Shown: positions 36,046 through 44,187 of the stretch, in pieces
Layout: the number at the start of each line of letters is the position of its first letter
Position numbering within the stretch: the stretch's first letter is position 1
Assembly (NCBI GenBank): GCA_951828235.1
Contig: OX639965.1
Location: 2,371,556 to 2,435,555, forward strand
Direction: 5' to 3'
Origin: an uncultured Gammaproteobacteria bacterium
GTDB lineage: Bacteria > Pseudomonadota > Gammaproteobacteria > Steroidobacterales > Foliamicaceae
Length of the DNA: 64,000 nt
Program-made: the position numbers and the translations under genes
Notes under the pieces: model-generated
What the model was told of the DNA's origin: nothing
Database searches by the model: none
What the model saw: the letters and a program-made list of their open reading frames with translations, nothing else

Positions 36046-37004
36046 CTATGAAATGCTCCAGGGGTGCGTTACGGCAAACGCCGGAGCTTCAATTGGAGAA
36101 CGCCAAACTGAACTTTGTGGCCCTCCTGTTTCTGTTGGTGCTCTTGCCCGCGTACTCGCATGCTTCAACGCCGGGCGCAGAAAGATGGTCCATGGAACTT
36201 CAAGAAACGGAACCTTACGATTCGCCATTCGTCACGTTCTTCCACTACGGCGAGAAAAAACTGTGCTTCATGGCGTCAAAGCATGATCCACTGCGTGATT
36301 CGCCAAATACTCGAACCCTGCAGAACGTACTCAAGGAGTGTGAACCAGACCTCCTGATCCTCGAAGGACTTCCGGCTTTCATCAGCGAGAGCGATCGTGA
36401 GGAGTTTGTGCGTGAAGCGGAGAAATGTGAAGAGAACCCAACTGGCTGGCAGTGTGGCGAGTTGTACTGGGCCATTGCTGAAGTCAAAGATCAGCAGGTG
36501 GCCATACTCGGTGCCGAGCCAGGGCCTGAGGGTGAAATGAAGTTCATAGCCGAGCAAAGTAACGGAAAGTTTGGGCTCGAAGACTTTATTGGATACGACA
36601 TTTCCAGGGCGATAATTCTGGCCAAGCGCAGGGAGGACTTTGGACTCGCGGATATTCCCGGCATTGTCGCGGAAGATTTAGAGTATCTGCGATTATTCCT
36701 GTCGGGTTTTGAGCAGTACGATGAAGCCAGCTACAGGAAGTGGCTCGAAGAAGACGTGGGCCTCAGTTACTCGGAACTGGACAACGAGTCATATGCCCCG
36801 GGCAACGAAGAAGGCAGCGACCTTCTTCAACAGATGTCGTATCACTCCATGTTGACCCGCGATCACTTCATGCTTGAACGAATACGGGAACTGCTGACGG
36901 ACGCGGACAGCATCTTCGTGATGTATGGAGCCTCGCACCTGGCAACGGTGCGCAAGGCTTTGACATACGGAAGTACCCGCGTTGTGAACAAGAAGTACGA
37001 ATGA
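36042..37004 (+). CDS. Exported TraB/GumN (Tiki)-like protein
   Basis: 320 residues from ATG 36042, which overlaps the previous stop (ATGA); ATG 36048 is an alternative. After a signal segment (LNFVALLFLLVLLPAYSHAS) comes FVTFFHYGEKKLCFMASKHD, ECEPDLLILEGLP and, near the end, DSIFVMYGASHLATVRKAL. H early, E in the second strand and G-x-H-L late are the conserved positions of the TraB/PrgY/GumN/Tiki superfamily, some of whose members are metal-dependent proteases. It is the third gene of an exported trio. A C-terminal duplicate lies at 41166. Confidence 0.65.
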   Translation: MTMKCSRGALRQTPELQLENAKLNFVALLFLLVLLPAYSHASTPGAERWSMELQETEPYDSPFVTFFHYGEKKLCFMASKHDPLRDSPNTRTLQNVLKECEPDLLILEGLPAFISESDREEFVREAEKCEENPTGWQCGELYWAIAEVKDQQVAILGAEPGPEGEMKFIAEQSNGKFGLEDFIGYDISRAIILAKRREDFGLADIPGIVAEDLEYLRLFLSGFEQYDEASYRKWLEEDVGLSYSELDNESYAPGNEEGSDLLQQMSYHSMLTRDHFMLERIRELLTDADSIFVMYGASHLATVRKALTYGSTRVVNKKYE

Positions 37005-37020
37005 AGACGTCGGCTACTTC

Positions 37021-37500
37021 TTAGTTGAGCCGTCGCCAAAACTGCTCCAGCGAGTTCCTTGTTTTCTGCGTAAGGTTCAGCGCATCAGCCTCCTTGGGTC
37101 CGGCCCAGCAGTAAGCGCAGTGCTCGGACAATACGATCTTTCCTTCGCTATCCAATACATCGACCGCGAAGTTAAATTGGCGCGCCCTTTTGCCGCTTCC
37201 GGTCAGGTAGTCGAACTGGCTATCGAGACGGTGGACCTGGGACACCGTTAGCCCCGTTTCCTCTTTCACTTCCCGGCGTAACGCCGCGAGGAGGCTTTCT
37301 CCTTTATCGACGTGGCCGCTGGGCAGTTCGTCGATGCCGCCGAGGTAATCGTCCTGCTTGCGTCGTAGCACGAGAACACTGTCGCCCTTTGAAATGATCG
37401 CGCCCACGACGATCGTTTCAACTCTGTCGCGACGAGCGCACTCGAGTGCGGCCTCAAGGTCTGCCGCTTGAAGTGGAGTCACGTAAGACCTATTCTCCAC
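37021..37500 (-). CDS. NUDIX hydrolase
   Basis: 159 residues. The Nudix box is complete: GHVDKGESLLAALRREVKEE then TGL fits G-x5-E-x7-R-E-U-x-E-E-x-G-U. Flanking strands TIVVGAIISKGDSVLVLRR and SQFDYLTGSGKRARQFNFAV are as in the family. It would hydrolyse a nucleoside diphosphate derivative; the substrate is not evident. It converges on the TraB-like gene with 16 bp between stops. A C-terminal copy is at 41434. Confidence 0.9.
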   Translation of the reverse strand: MENRSYVTPLQAADLEAALECARRDRVETIVVGAIISKGDSVLVLRRKQDDYLGGIDELPSGHVDKGESLLAALRREVKEETGLTVSQVHRLDSQFDYLTGSGKRARQFNFAVDVLDSEGKIVLSEHCAYCWAGPKEADALNLTQKTRNSLEQFWRRLN

Positions 37501-37572
37501 CGCAACGAGGGCCGCAATGGTTTCTTGTTGGATGACGACTCTTGGCGGAATGCCGACGGTGGATAGTAGCGC

Positions 37573-37601
37573 TTGACACTATTAGTGAGAGGCACTATGG
37601 T
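37573..37601 (+). promoter_or_regulatory. Promoter of higBA: TTGACA / TATGGT, 17-bp spacer
   Basis: Perfect -35 TTGACA (37573-37578) and -10 TATGGT (37596-37601) at the ideal spacing. The transcript would start only a few bases before or at the GTG 37608 codon, so either a nearly leaderless message or another start is used. Confidence 0.6.
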
Positions 37602-37607
37602 CAGCGG

Positions 37608-37889
37608 GTGATACGGAGTTTCAGGGATGGCGACACCGAATCGGTAGCAAACCGCGAACGATGCAAGAGATTTCCGATGCATATACAACGTCGGGCTCAG
37701 AGAAAGCTGATGATTTTGCACAATGCCAAGCAACTCGACGATTTGCGAGCGCCTCCAGGGAATCGTCTTGAGGCGCTTTCGGGCGATAGAAAAGGCCAGC
37801 ATAGCATCCGCATAAATGACCGCTGGCGCATTTGCTTTTTCTGGAAGCAGGGAAATGCCCATCAGGTCGAGATCGTGGATTATCACTGA
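37608..37889 (+). CDS. higB: HigB-family toxin (RelE superfamily mRNA endonuclease)
   Basis: 93 residues from GTG 37608 (VIRSFRDGDTESV). The family landmarks are IRSF at the start, HIQRRAQRKLMILHNAKQLD, LRAPPGNRLEALSGDRKGQH and IRINDRWRICFFW ending VEIVDYH. HigB cleaves mRNA on the ribosome. The GTG start is selected because I-R-S-F-x is the normal N-terminus; an ATG 22 codons upstream in frame overlaps the promoter. The antitoxin follows after 37 bp, the usual toxin-first order. Confidence 0.9.
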   Translation: MIRSFRDGDTESVANRERCKRFPMHIQRRAQRKLMILHNAKQLDDLRAPPGNRLEALSGDRKGQHSIRINDRWRICFFWKQGNAHQVEIVDYH

Positions 37890-37926
37890 GTCCGCCAAGC
37901 TTATGACGCAGGAATAGGAGAACAAG

Positions 37927-38253
37927 ATGACCAAGACAATAGCGCGCGGTGCTGCGAAGCTGCCTCCCATTCATCCCGGTGAAATTCTCAAGGAGGAATT
38001 TCTTGGTCCCTTGGGCGTGACGCAATATCGTCTGGCGCAGGGAATTGGCGTTGATGCTCGGCGAATCCATGCAATCGTTCACGGACAAAGGGCCATTACG
38101 GCGGAGACGGCGCTGTTGTTCTCCCGTTTCTTCGGCAACTCCGCGGAGTTCTGGATGGGCCTTCAAAGCCAGTACGACCTGGAAAGGGAACAGGATCGGC
38201 TGGCTGACAGGCTTGGCCGCGTGCCTGAGCATGGAGTCCGAGCCTCCGCCTGA
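37927..38253 (+). CDS. higA: HigA-family antitoxin (Xre)
   Basis: 108 residues: PIHPGEILKEEFLGPLGVTQ, then YRLAQGIGVDARRIHAIVHG and RAITAETALLFSRFFGNSAE with WMGLQSQYDLE. This is the HigA helix-turn-helix with its closing W-x-x-L-Q-x-x-Y-D-L-E. It binds HigB and the operator upstream. AGGAGAACAAG precedes the ATG. Confidence 0.93.
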   Translation: MTKTIARGAAKLPPIHPGEILKEEFLGPLGVTQYRLAQGIGVDARRIHAIVHGQRAITAETALLFSRFFGNSAEFWMGLQSQYDLEREQDRLADRLGRVPEHGVRASA

Positions 38254-38296
38254 TCGATTTTGTTCGAAGGCAGGATAATCGGGTTCAGGAGGAAGC

Positions 38297-39163
38297 ATGG
38301 GAATTGTGACTGACGTCGTTCTGCCGCTGGCGCTTGCCTTCATCATGCTGGCGCTTGGGCTGGGTCTTACCTTCGATGATTTTGTGCGGGTGGTGCGTCG
38401 CCCGCGGGATTTCGCGGTCGGGGCAATGTCGCAGATCATCGTGCTGCCGGCAGTCGCCTTCCTCCTTGCCAGCATCTGGCCCATGGCGCCGGAACTCGCC
38501 CTGGGGATGATGATCATTGCCGGCGCCCCGGGCGGAGTGACCTCCAACCTCCTGACGTCATTCGCGCGCGGAGACGTCGCGCTGTCGATCTCGCTGACTG
38601 CGGTGATCAGCCTGCTGAGCGTAATCACGGTGCCGTTTGTGGTCGTCTTCGCCTATGGGCATTTCATCGGCGAGCAGGCGATGCAGGACATCACGGTCGC
38701 CGACACGGCGATCAGCGTTTTCCTGATTGTCACCGTGCCGGTCGCGATCGGCCTGCTTGTCCGTCGTTACGTGGAGCGTATTGCGCTGCGGATCGAACCG
38801 GCGGCCCGCGCCCTGTCCGCCGTGCTGTTCGTGCTGGTGCTCGCGGGCGCCATCTACCAGGAACGCAGTAACCTCGCCGACTATTATGCCCAAGCCGGAT
38901 TGGCTACTCTTGCCCTGAACCTGCCGATGATGGCGATTGCCTACCAGTTGGCGCGGTGGTTTGCCACCGGAGCGAAGCAGCGAACGGCGATCGCGATCGA
39001 GTGCGGGCTGCAGAACGGGACGCTGGCCATCACTATCGCAGTGCTTTTGTTCGGCGGCGGGCTTGCGACGGTGCCGGCGGCAACCTACAGCCTGACCATG
39101 TTCGTGACCGCGCTGATTTTTGTCGCGGTGCTGCGGCGCTCCCAGGGAGCCCTTCAGCCCTGA
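38297..39163 (+). CDS. BASS-family transporter (bile acid:sodium symporter type), copy 1
   Basis: 288 residues, nine or ten membrane helices. Motifs of the BASS superfamily are visible: ALGLGLTFDDFVRVVRRPRD, the APGGVTSNLLTSFARGDVAL crossing segment (a sodium-site helix in studied relatives), and IECGLQNGTLAITIAVLLFG. It probably takes up an organic anion with sodium. The sulfatase begins 15 bp after the stop, so one operon is likely. Copy 2 is at 44175. Confidence 0.88.
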   Translation: MGIVTDVVLPLALAFIMLALGLGLTFDDFVRVVRRPRDFAVGAMSQIIVLPAVAFLLASIWPMAPELALGMMIIAGAPGGVTSNLLTSFARGDVALSISLTAVISLLSVITVPFVVVFAYGHFIGEQAMQDITVADTAISVFLIVTVPVAIGLLVRRYVERIALRIEPAARALSAVLFVLVLAGAIYQERSNLADYYAQAGLATLALNLPMMAIAYQLARWFATGAKQRTAIAIECGLQNGTLAITIAVLLFGGGLATVPAATYSLTMFVTALIFVAVLRRSQGALQP

Positions 39164-39178
39164 GGGTCTGCCCATCCA

Positions 39179-40756
39179 ATGAACTTCCGCATGATCTGTG
39201 CAGCTGTCGGTCTGACAGCCCTGTTCGCGACTGGCGTCACGGCCCAGGAACGGCCTAACGTGCTTCTCATCATGACCGACAACCAAAGCCCCAACCTGCT
39301 TGGGGCGTATGGCAATCGGGACATCAGGACCCCCAACATCGATCAACTGGCGCGTGACGGTTTGCTGTTCGCAAGGGCCTACGCGACCTCCGGTGTGTGC
39401 TCGCCGTCGCGTGCCGTACTGATGACCGGGCTGATTCCGTCGGCCAATGGTGTACACAACGGACTGCCGGCTCGCTACGCGGTGGAGGACTATGCCGCCA
39501 TTGAAGAATTCCGCAACCTGCCGCAGACCTTGGCCGACGCCGGCTACTACACCGGCCTGGTCGGGAAGTATCACCTGGGCCGGCACGAGAAACCCCAGCT
39601 CGGGTTTCAGTGGTGGACCACGTCCCGCGGTGGCCATACGTCCAGTTTCGTCGATGCACAGATCTTCGATAACGGCGAGACCTATAACCTGCTCGACCGG
39701 GAAGAGCATCTCACGGACTTCTGGTCCCGCCGGGCGGTGGACTTCCTCGCCCACTACAAGAAAGAAGAACCGGCAGGGGGAGCCCGGCGTCCATTCTTTC
39801 TCTGGCTGTCCTACAACGGCCCCTACATTCTGCCGCCGACGGTGAATCAGCCGCCGGTCTCCCGCCACGCGGACTACTATAGGAACAACGTGCCCACCAT
39901 GCCGCAGAACCGGGTGCACCCGTACATGCGGGAATGGGCCAGGAACAATACGGCTCCCGCGCCCGAGCCGACCGAGGGCGGAACCTATCCCTGGTCGGCC
40001 ATCGATGCGCTCAACAACAAGACGGCCATGATCAACATCGCTGCGGAAATGACTCATGTGGACGAGGGCATCGGCACTGTATTGGCGGCTTTGGATGAAC
40101 TGGGCCTGCGCGACGATACGTTAGTGGTGTTTCTCGCCGACCAGGGATCAAGCTGGGGTCAGCTTGGCATGTGGGGCAATTCGTCCTGGGGCGAACCTGA
40201 GCCGGCCTACAACGCCAACATGCAGGTGCCGCTGATCTTTCGCCATCCCGGCCGCATAGAAGCGGGTGCGACGGAAACGGCCATGGTCAATCAGTTCGAT
40301 ATGCTGCCCACCTTGCTCGAATACCTTGGTCTTGGGCATCTGGAGATCGCCAATTCTCCCGGAGAAAGCTTTGCGCCCATGCTGCACGGCCGGGACGCGG
40401 CCTGGGAAGACGAGGTTTTCTTCGAATACATCTCCACCCGGGTGATCCAGACCCCGCAGTGGAAATACACCAAACGCTTCCTGGCCTCGCCAAACGAGCT
40501 CTACGACATGACCAACGATCCGGGCGAGACCATCAATCTCGTCGACAATCCGGCTTACGCGGACCTTGTCGCGGATCTGGACGCACGCCTGGTGGCGTTC
40601 TTTTCCGAACATGCCGAGCCCACATTCGACCTGTGGAACGGCGGCACCGGCAAGGCGCTGGTCTACTATGGCCGGCGCAACCAGAAATTCCGCGATGCGT
40701 TCCCCGATTGGCGTGAACCCTTCGTGGAAAAGCAGGCCGCGTTCCGGGACCGGTAA
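39179..40756 (+). CDS. Exported type I sulfatase
   Basis: 525 residues with a signal peptide (MNFRMICAAVGLTALFATGV). NVLLIMTDNQSPNLLGAYGN gives the metal Asp pair, SGVCSPSRAVLMTGL the C-x-P-x-R motif whose Cys must become formylglycine, then GLVGKYHLG and FLADQGSSWGQLG, where the family usually has D-H-G. It would remove sulfate from an organic ester, perhaps a compound imported by the linked BASS transporter. Maturation needs an FGE-type enzyme; the SUMF-type protein at 33488 lacks the Cys pair, so another one must exist elsewhere. Confidence 0.9.
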   Translation: MNFRMICAAVGLTALFATGVTAQERPNVLLIMTDNQSPNLLGAYGNRDIRTPNIDQLARDGLLFARAYATSGVCSPSRAVLMTGLIPSANGVHNGLPARYAVEDYAAIEEFRNLPQTLADAGYYTGLVGKYHLGRHEKPQLGFQWWTTSRGGHTSSFVDAQIFDNGETYNLLDREEHLTDFWSRRAVDFLAHYKKEEPAGGARRPFFLWLSYNGPYILPPTVNQPPVSRHADYYRNNVPTMPQNRVHPYMREWARNNTAPAPEPTEGGTYPWSAIDALNNKTAMINIAAEMTHVDEGIGTVLAALDELGLRDDTLVVFLADQGSSWGQLGMWGNSSWGEPEPAYNANMQVPLIFRHPGRIEAGATETAMVNQFDMLPTLLEYLGLGHLEIANSPGESFAPMLHGRDAAWEDEVFFEYISTRVIQTPQWKYTKRFLASPNELYDMTNDPGETINLVDNPAYADLVADLDARLVAFFSEHAEPTFDLWNGGTGKALVYYGRRNQKFRDAFPDWREPFVEKQAAFRDR

Positions 40757-40766
40757 AGGAGACATC

Positions 40767-41129
40767 ATGACTGAATCGAGGAATCCATTGCATACGTGGC
40801 TTGGCTACTTACTGCTGGTCGCGGCCGGCTTGTTGACTGCAGCTAATCTGTACTTTGCAGCGAGTCCGGTGGCCGCAACGCCGCTTTTCAACTACGTTGA
40901 CGTACTTGTGCTGGTCGGGTTTGCAGCGACTATCGCCGAGATCATTCGCTCTAAAGGCGGGGCGGTTCCGCTTTGCACCTTCGCCATAGCGGCGCATCTG
41001 TACGCCTATAACTACATCGCCAAGGTTTCGGAAAGCGGGCTTGAGAACGCCACGATCTGGCTGCTGATCGACCCGGTCGTCGCAGCCTTATTCCTCTACA
41101 AGGGGCTGCGGTACCTCAGAAAGTCCTGA
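40767..41129 (+). CDS. Four-helix membrane protein of unknown function, copy 3
   Basis: Differs from copy 1 at only a few residues (G for S at 21, R for H near the end). The ATG comes ten bases after the sulfatase stop with AAAGGAGAC as ribosome site, so here the gene has become the last gene of the BASS-sulfatase operon. About 45 bp of its 3' flank (CGGCTCGGATTGCGGAGTAAC) were copied along with it. Confidence 0.75.
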   Translation: MTESRNPLHTWLGYLLLVAAGLLTAANLYFAASPVAATPLFNYVDVLVLVGFAATIAEIIRSKGGAVPLCTFAIAAHLYAYNYIAKVSESGLENATIWLLIDPVVAALFLYKGLRYLRKS

Positions 41130-41165
41130 TTGCGGCGCGCGCCGAAACGGCTCGGATTGCGGAGT

Positions 41166-41408
41166 AACGGTCACCTCAGTTACTCGGAACCGGACAACGA
41201 GTCATATGCCCCGAGCAACGAAGAAGGAAGCAACCTTCTTCAACAGATGTCGTATCACTCCATGTTGACCCGCGATCATTTCATGCTTGAACGAATACGG
41301 GAGCTGCTGACGGCTGCGGACAGCATCTTCGTGATGTATGGATCTTCGCACCTGGCAACGGTGCGCAAGGCCTTGACATACGGAAGTACCTACGTTGTGA
41401 ACAAGTAG
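41166..41408 (+). pseudogene. TraB/GumN-like gene, C-terminal fragment
   Basis: About 78 codons nearly identical to the end of the gene at 36042 (LSYSEPDNESYAPSNEEGSN ... VMYGSSHLATVRKALTYGST), with AAG-to-TAG giving an earlier stop. It starts abruptly at the 3' flank of membrane protein copy 3. Confidence 0.85.
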
Positions 41409-41433
41409 TACGAATGAAGACGTCCGCTACTTC

Positions 41434-41627
41434 TTAGTCGAGCCGTCGCCAAAACTGCTCCAGCGAGTTCCTTGTTTTCTGCGTAAGGTTCAGCGCATCA
41501 GCCTCCTTGGGTCCGACCCAGAAGTAAGCGCAGTGCTCGGACAATACGATCTTTCCTGCGCTATCCGATACATCGACCGCGAAGTTGAATTGCCGTGCCC
41601 TTTTTCCGCTTCCGGTCAGGTAGTCGC
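41434..41627 (-). pseudogene. NUDIX hydrolase, C-terminal fragment
   Basis: Corresponds to 37021-37213: the last 60 or so codons (RQFNFAVDV, CAYFWVGPKEADALNLTQKT, RNSLEQFWRRL). It ends at GGTAGTCG, before the Nudix box, where the HepT gene's 3' region begins. The order TraB-NUDIX is the same as in the intact pair, so one segment of about 460 bp was copied. Confidence 0.85.
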
Positions 41628-41655
41628 GGATTGTTATCGGACCAGTGTCGCTGAC

Positions 41656-42012
41656 CTATTCTTCCGCATTGCCTGGCTCATTAAGCAGCAACTGGATGGT
41701 TTGACGGAGTTGAGGCAGATGGTTAGCAGCGTAATCCCAAACTCGAATGGGCATTACATTGGCGTAACCATGGATCAAGAGATTGCGGAAGTCGATGATT
41801 TGGCGCAATCGTGGAACGCGGCTGGCGAGTTCGGGGTGAGCCTGATGCAGCCTGTTTAGCGCCTCGCCAATGATCTCGAACTTGCGTTCGACCGCAGCTT
41901 GCGTCCGTTTGTCGCCGACATAGGCATCGCTGTCCAGCCCGTCAATGAATCCCTCGATATCTGCACCCGCTCTGTCGACGTCTGCCAACAAGACGCGGGG
42001 ATCACGACGCAT
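41656..42012 (-). CDS. hepT: HepT-family HEPN RNase toxin (DUF86)
   Basis: 118 residues. VERKFEIIGEALNRLHQAHP, then QIIDFRNLLIHGYANV carries the R-x4-H-x-Y motif (RNLLIHGY): Arg and His for RNA cleavage and Tyr as the site modified by the partner. HepT cleaves tRNA or mRNA when free. The start overlaps the mntA stop by 11 bp. Overall length and motif are standard. Confidence 0.93.
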   Translation of the reverse strand: MRRDPRVLLADVDRAGADIEGFIDGLDSDAYVGDKRTQAAVERKFEIIGEALNRLHQAHPELASRVPRLRQIIDFRNLLIHGYANVMPIRVWDYAANHLPQLRQTIQLLLNEPGNAEE

Positions 42013-42313
42013 AGACTAGCTTGCGCGACTTGTTGATCGCGGCGCGCAAATAAGGGTTGCTTATGGCGCTTGATTCCAAAAGATCGACGGGCCTGCCCAG
42101 AGTATTGCGAAGCGCGTCAGCGAAGTTGAAGAACTGATCGAAAGGCGCCATCTTGCTGTCGGCATCGAACTCGACGAGGAAGTCGGCGTCGCTCGTGTGC
42201 GCATCGAACTCGGCGCCACTTGCCGCCGAACCGAAGATTTCGAGCCGCGCCACTTCGTAGCGACGGCAGAGTCTTGCCAATTCGTCCTTCTTGTCGGCAA
42301 TGGCGGAGTGCAT
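42002..42313 (-). CDS. mntA: MntA-family nucleotidyltransferase antitoxin
   Basis: 103 residues from ATG 42313, preceded by AGGAGA. LEIFGSAASGAEFDAHTSDA and the following DFLVEFD give the G-S-x10-D-x-D active site. In studied pairs MntA adds AMP units to the HepT tyrosine and so silences it. The order mntA-hepT with overlap is as usual. It is unrelated in sequence detail to the HEPN/MNT pair at 3376. Confidence 0.93.
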   Translation of the reverse strand: MHSAIADKKDELARLCRRYEVARLEIFGSAASGAEFDAHTSDADFLVEFDADSKMAPFDQFFNFADALRNTLGRPVDLLESSAISNPYLRAAINKSRKLVYAS

Positions 42314-42319
42314 AGTCAA

Positions 42320-42606
42320 GTCTCCTGAAATTGCGGAAAACGACGCCTTTTCCGAACCTTATCGTAACAGAGCCTCGGCTAGCATCGGCCGATCACGAAT
42401 TAGTGCGTAAGTCTTGGGACTCGGCCCTGCGTTTCTGTTCTTCCTCAAACGCGCGGTCGTGAAAAATTGCGGCTAGCCGGGGAACTTGTTCTTGCCCTGT
42501 TGCGATCAGGCGAAAAGGTCGTAGCAAAGGCCCGCGATTTGGAGTGGTCTTTCTTAAGGTCAAGCAGGATTTACTTTGGATCACACCACAAGATAAACGT
42601 GAAACC
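42320..42606. other. Intergenic region between mntA and fic
   Basis: 287 bp, divergent promoters expected. The minus strand has an open stretch (RPFRLIATGQEQVPRLAAIF) ending near 42393 that may be the tail of a lost gene. No further feature is supported. Confidence 0.4.
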
Positions 42607-44187
42607 ATGCCACAGGATATACTTGTATCCATGCCTTCACCAAGCGAAAAACTGGCTGCCTCGCTGGCAATCCTGCGAGATCGGCAGGGGACGGATCGGC
42701 AAGTTTTCCGGTCCGGAGAATTCGCGCGCGAGCACCGCGAGCGGCTGACGCGCAATGGCTTTCTTCGGCCCATCATCAAGGGTTGGTTCATGCTTGGCGA
42801 TCCGGGCGCCTCGCCGAACGATACGACGCCCTGGTATGCCTCGTTCTGGGAGTTTTGCGCACGCTATGGCGCCCACCGATTCGGGGACGAGTGGCACTTG
42901 GCGCCGGTGCAGTCTCTGCTGCTGCATGCGGAGAATACGGCTGTGCCTGAACAGGTCCTGGTGCATGCCGTAAAGGGCACAAACAATCGAATTGAGCTGC
43001 CGTTCGGAACCTCGTTTTTCGACCTGAAGACGGCGCAGATGACGCCTGCAGACGACCTGTGCGAGAAGAATGGGGTTCGGGTCTTCACGCCCGAGGCCGC
43101 ATTGGTGCGCGCGCCGCCTGCATTTTTTCGGGATTGGCCGGTTGAGGCGCAGACCGTGCTTGCCGGAATAGAAGAGACGTCCGGACTATTGCGGCGGCTT
43201 CTGGCGGGCTCCAAATCGGTGATTGCCGGCCGATTGGCCGGCGCATTCCGGCATATCGGCCGGGAAGACTCGGCCAACGAAATCGCGCGCGTGATGCGCG
43301 AAACCGAGCACCGGCTGCGGGAAACGAATCCGTTTGTTTCAGAGGACGGAGATTCCCGGAAGCCTTTCCTGGCTGCCCCAAAGTCTCCTGCAATTGCTCA
43401 GCGTCTGCGGGCATTGTGGGAGGCGGCGCGCGAGCCGGTTCTGTCCAGCTTTCCGAAGCCGCCTGGACTGCCGGCTGACGAGGATTCCCAACGCAGGTAT
43501 CTCAAGCACATGCAGGACGTGTATGTGCAGGATGCCTATCACTCGCTGTCAATCGAGGGGTACCGGGTAACGCCGGAATTGATTCAAAGGGTCCGTTCAG
43601 GCGGTTGGAATCCCGAAGCCATGGAATCCGACCGTAATGATCGGAACGCCTTGGCGGCGCGTGGCTACTGGCAGGCATTTCAGGCAGTACAGGAAACCAC
43701 TCGCCGTATTCTCCAGGGTGCTCGGGCTGGAGTTCAGTTCAAGAGTGATCAAGTCCTGTGGTACCTGCAACTCTTTCAGCCGTTTGTCGCTGCGGGTGTG
43801 TTTGAGCCGGCGAGCCTGGCCGGCTATCGTAATCAGGCCGTGTTCTTGCGAGGGTCGCGCCACGTGCCACCCCGCCGGAAGATCATTCCGGGGGCAACGA
43901 CGGCATTGTTCGAACTGCTCGAGGAAGAGCCCGAGCCTGCTGTGCGGGCGGCGGTCGGACACTGGCTTTTCGGTTACATACATCCCTATCCGGACGGCAA
44001 CGGCCGCATCGCTCGGTTCCTGATGAATGCAATGCTGGCGTCCGGCGGATACCCGTGGACGATTATCCGGGTGGAGCAGCGCCAAGCCTATCTGGCGGCC
44101 CTGGAAGCAGCCAGCGTGAATCAGGATATAGAGTCTTACGCGGGCTTCATGGCAGGAGTGGTAAAGGAGGAAGCATGGGAATTGTGA
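42607..44187 (+). CDS. Fic-family AMP-transferase-type protein
   Basis: 526 residues from ATG 42607 (42631 also possible). The first 200 residues look like an AbiEi-type/winged-helix promoter-proximal domain (RNGFLRPIIKGWFMLGDPGA, VRVFTPEAALVRAPPAFF). The Fic domain follows: inhibitory helix motif YHSLSIEGYRV at about 314-324 and catalytic loop IHPYPDGNGRIARFLMN (H-P-x-x-D-G-N-G-R) at about 457-473. It would transfer AMP from ATP to a target hydroxyl. The last eight codons (KEEAWEL and stop) read through the ribosome site and start of the following transporter copy, so the native C-terminus may be lost. Confidence 0.85.
   Translation: MPQDILVSMPSPSEKLAASLAILRDRQGTDRQVFRSGEFAREHRERLTRNGFLRPIIKGWFMLGDPGASPNDTTPWYASFWEFCARYGAHRFGDEWHLAPVQSLLLHAENTAVPEQVLVHAVKGTNNRIELPFGTSFFDLKTAQMTPADDLCEKNGVRVFTPEAALVRAPPAFFRDWPVEAQTVLAGIEETSGLLRRLLAGSKSVIAGRLAGAFRHIGREDSANEIARVMRETEHRLRETNPFVSEDGDSRKPFLAAPKSPAIAQRLRALWEAAREPVLSSFPKPPGLPADEDSQRRYLKHMQDVYVQDAYHSLSIEGYRVTPELIQRVRSGGWNPEAMESDRNDRNALAARGYWQAFQAVQETTRRILQGARAGVQFKSDQVLWYLQLFQPFVAAGVFEPASLAGYRNQAVFLRGSRHVPPRRKIIPGATTALFELLEEEPEPAVRAAVGHWLFGYIHPYPDGNGRIARFLMNAMLASGGYPWTIIRVEQRQAYLAALEAASVNQDIESYAGFMAGVVKEEAWEL

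Noticed and set aside
38558..40057. Minus-strand frame of 499 codons across the BASS and sulfatase genes
   Set aside because: It crosses the boundary of two well-supported genes and has a His/Arg/Gln-rich composition typical of antisense frames.
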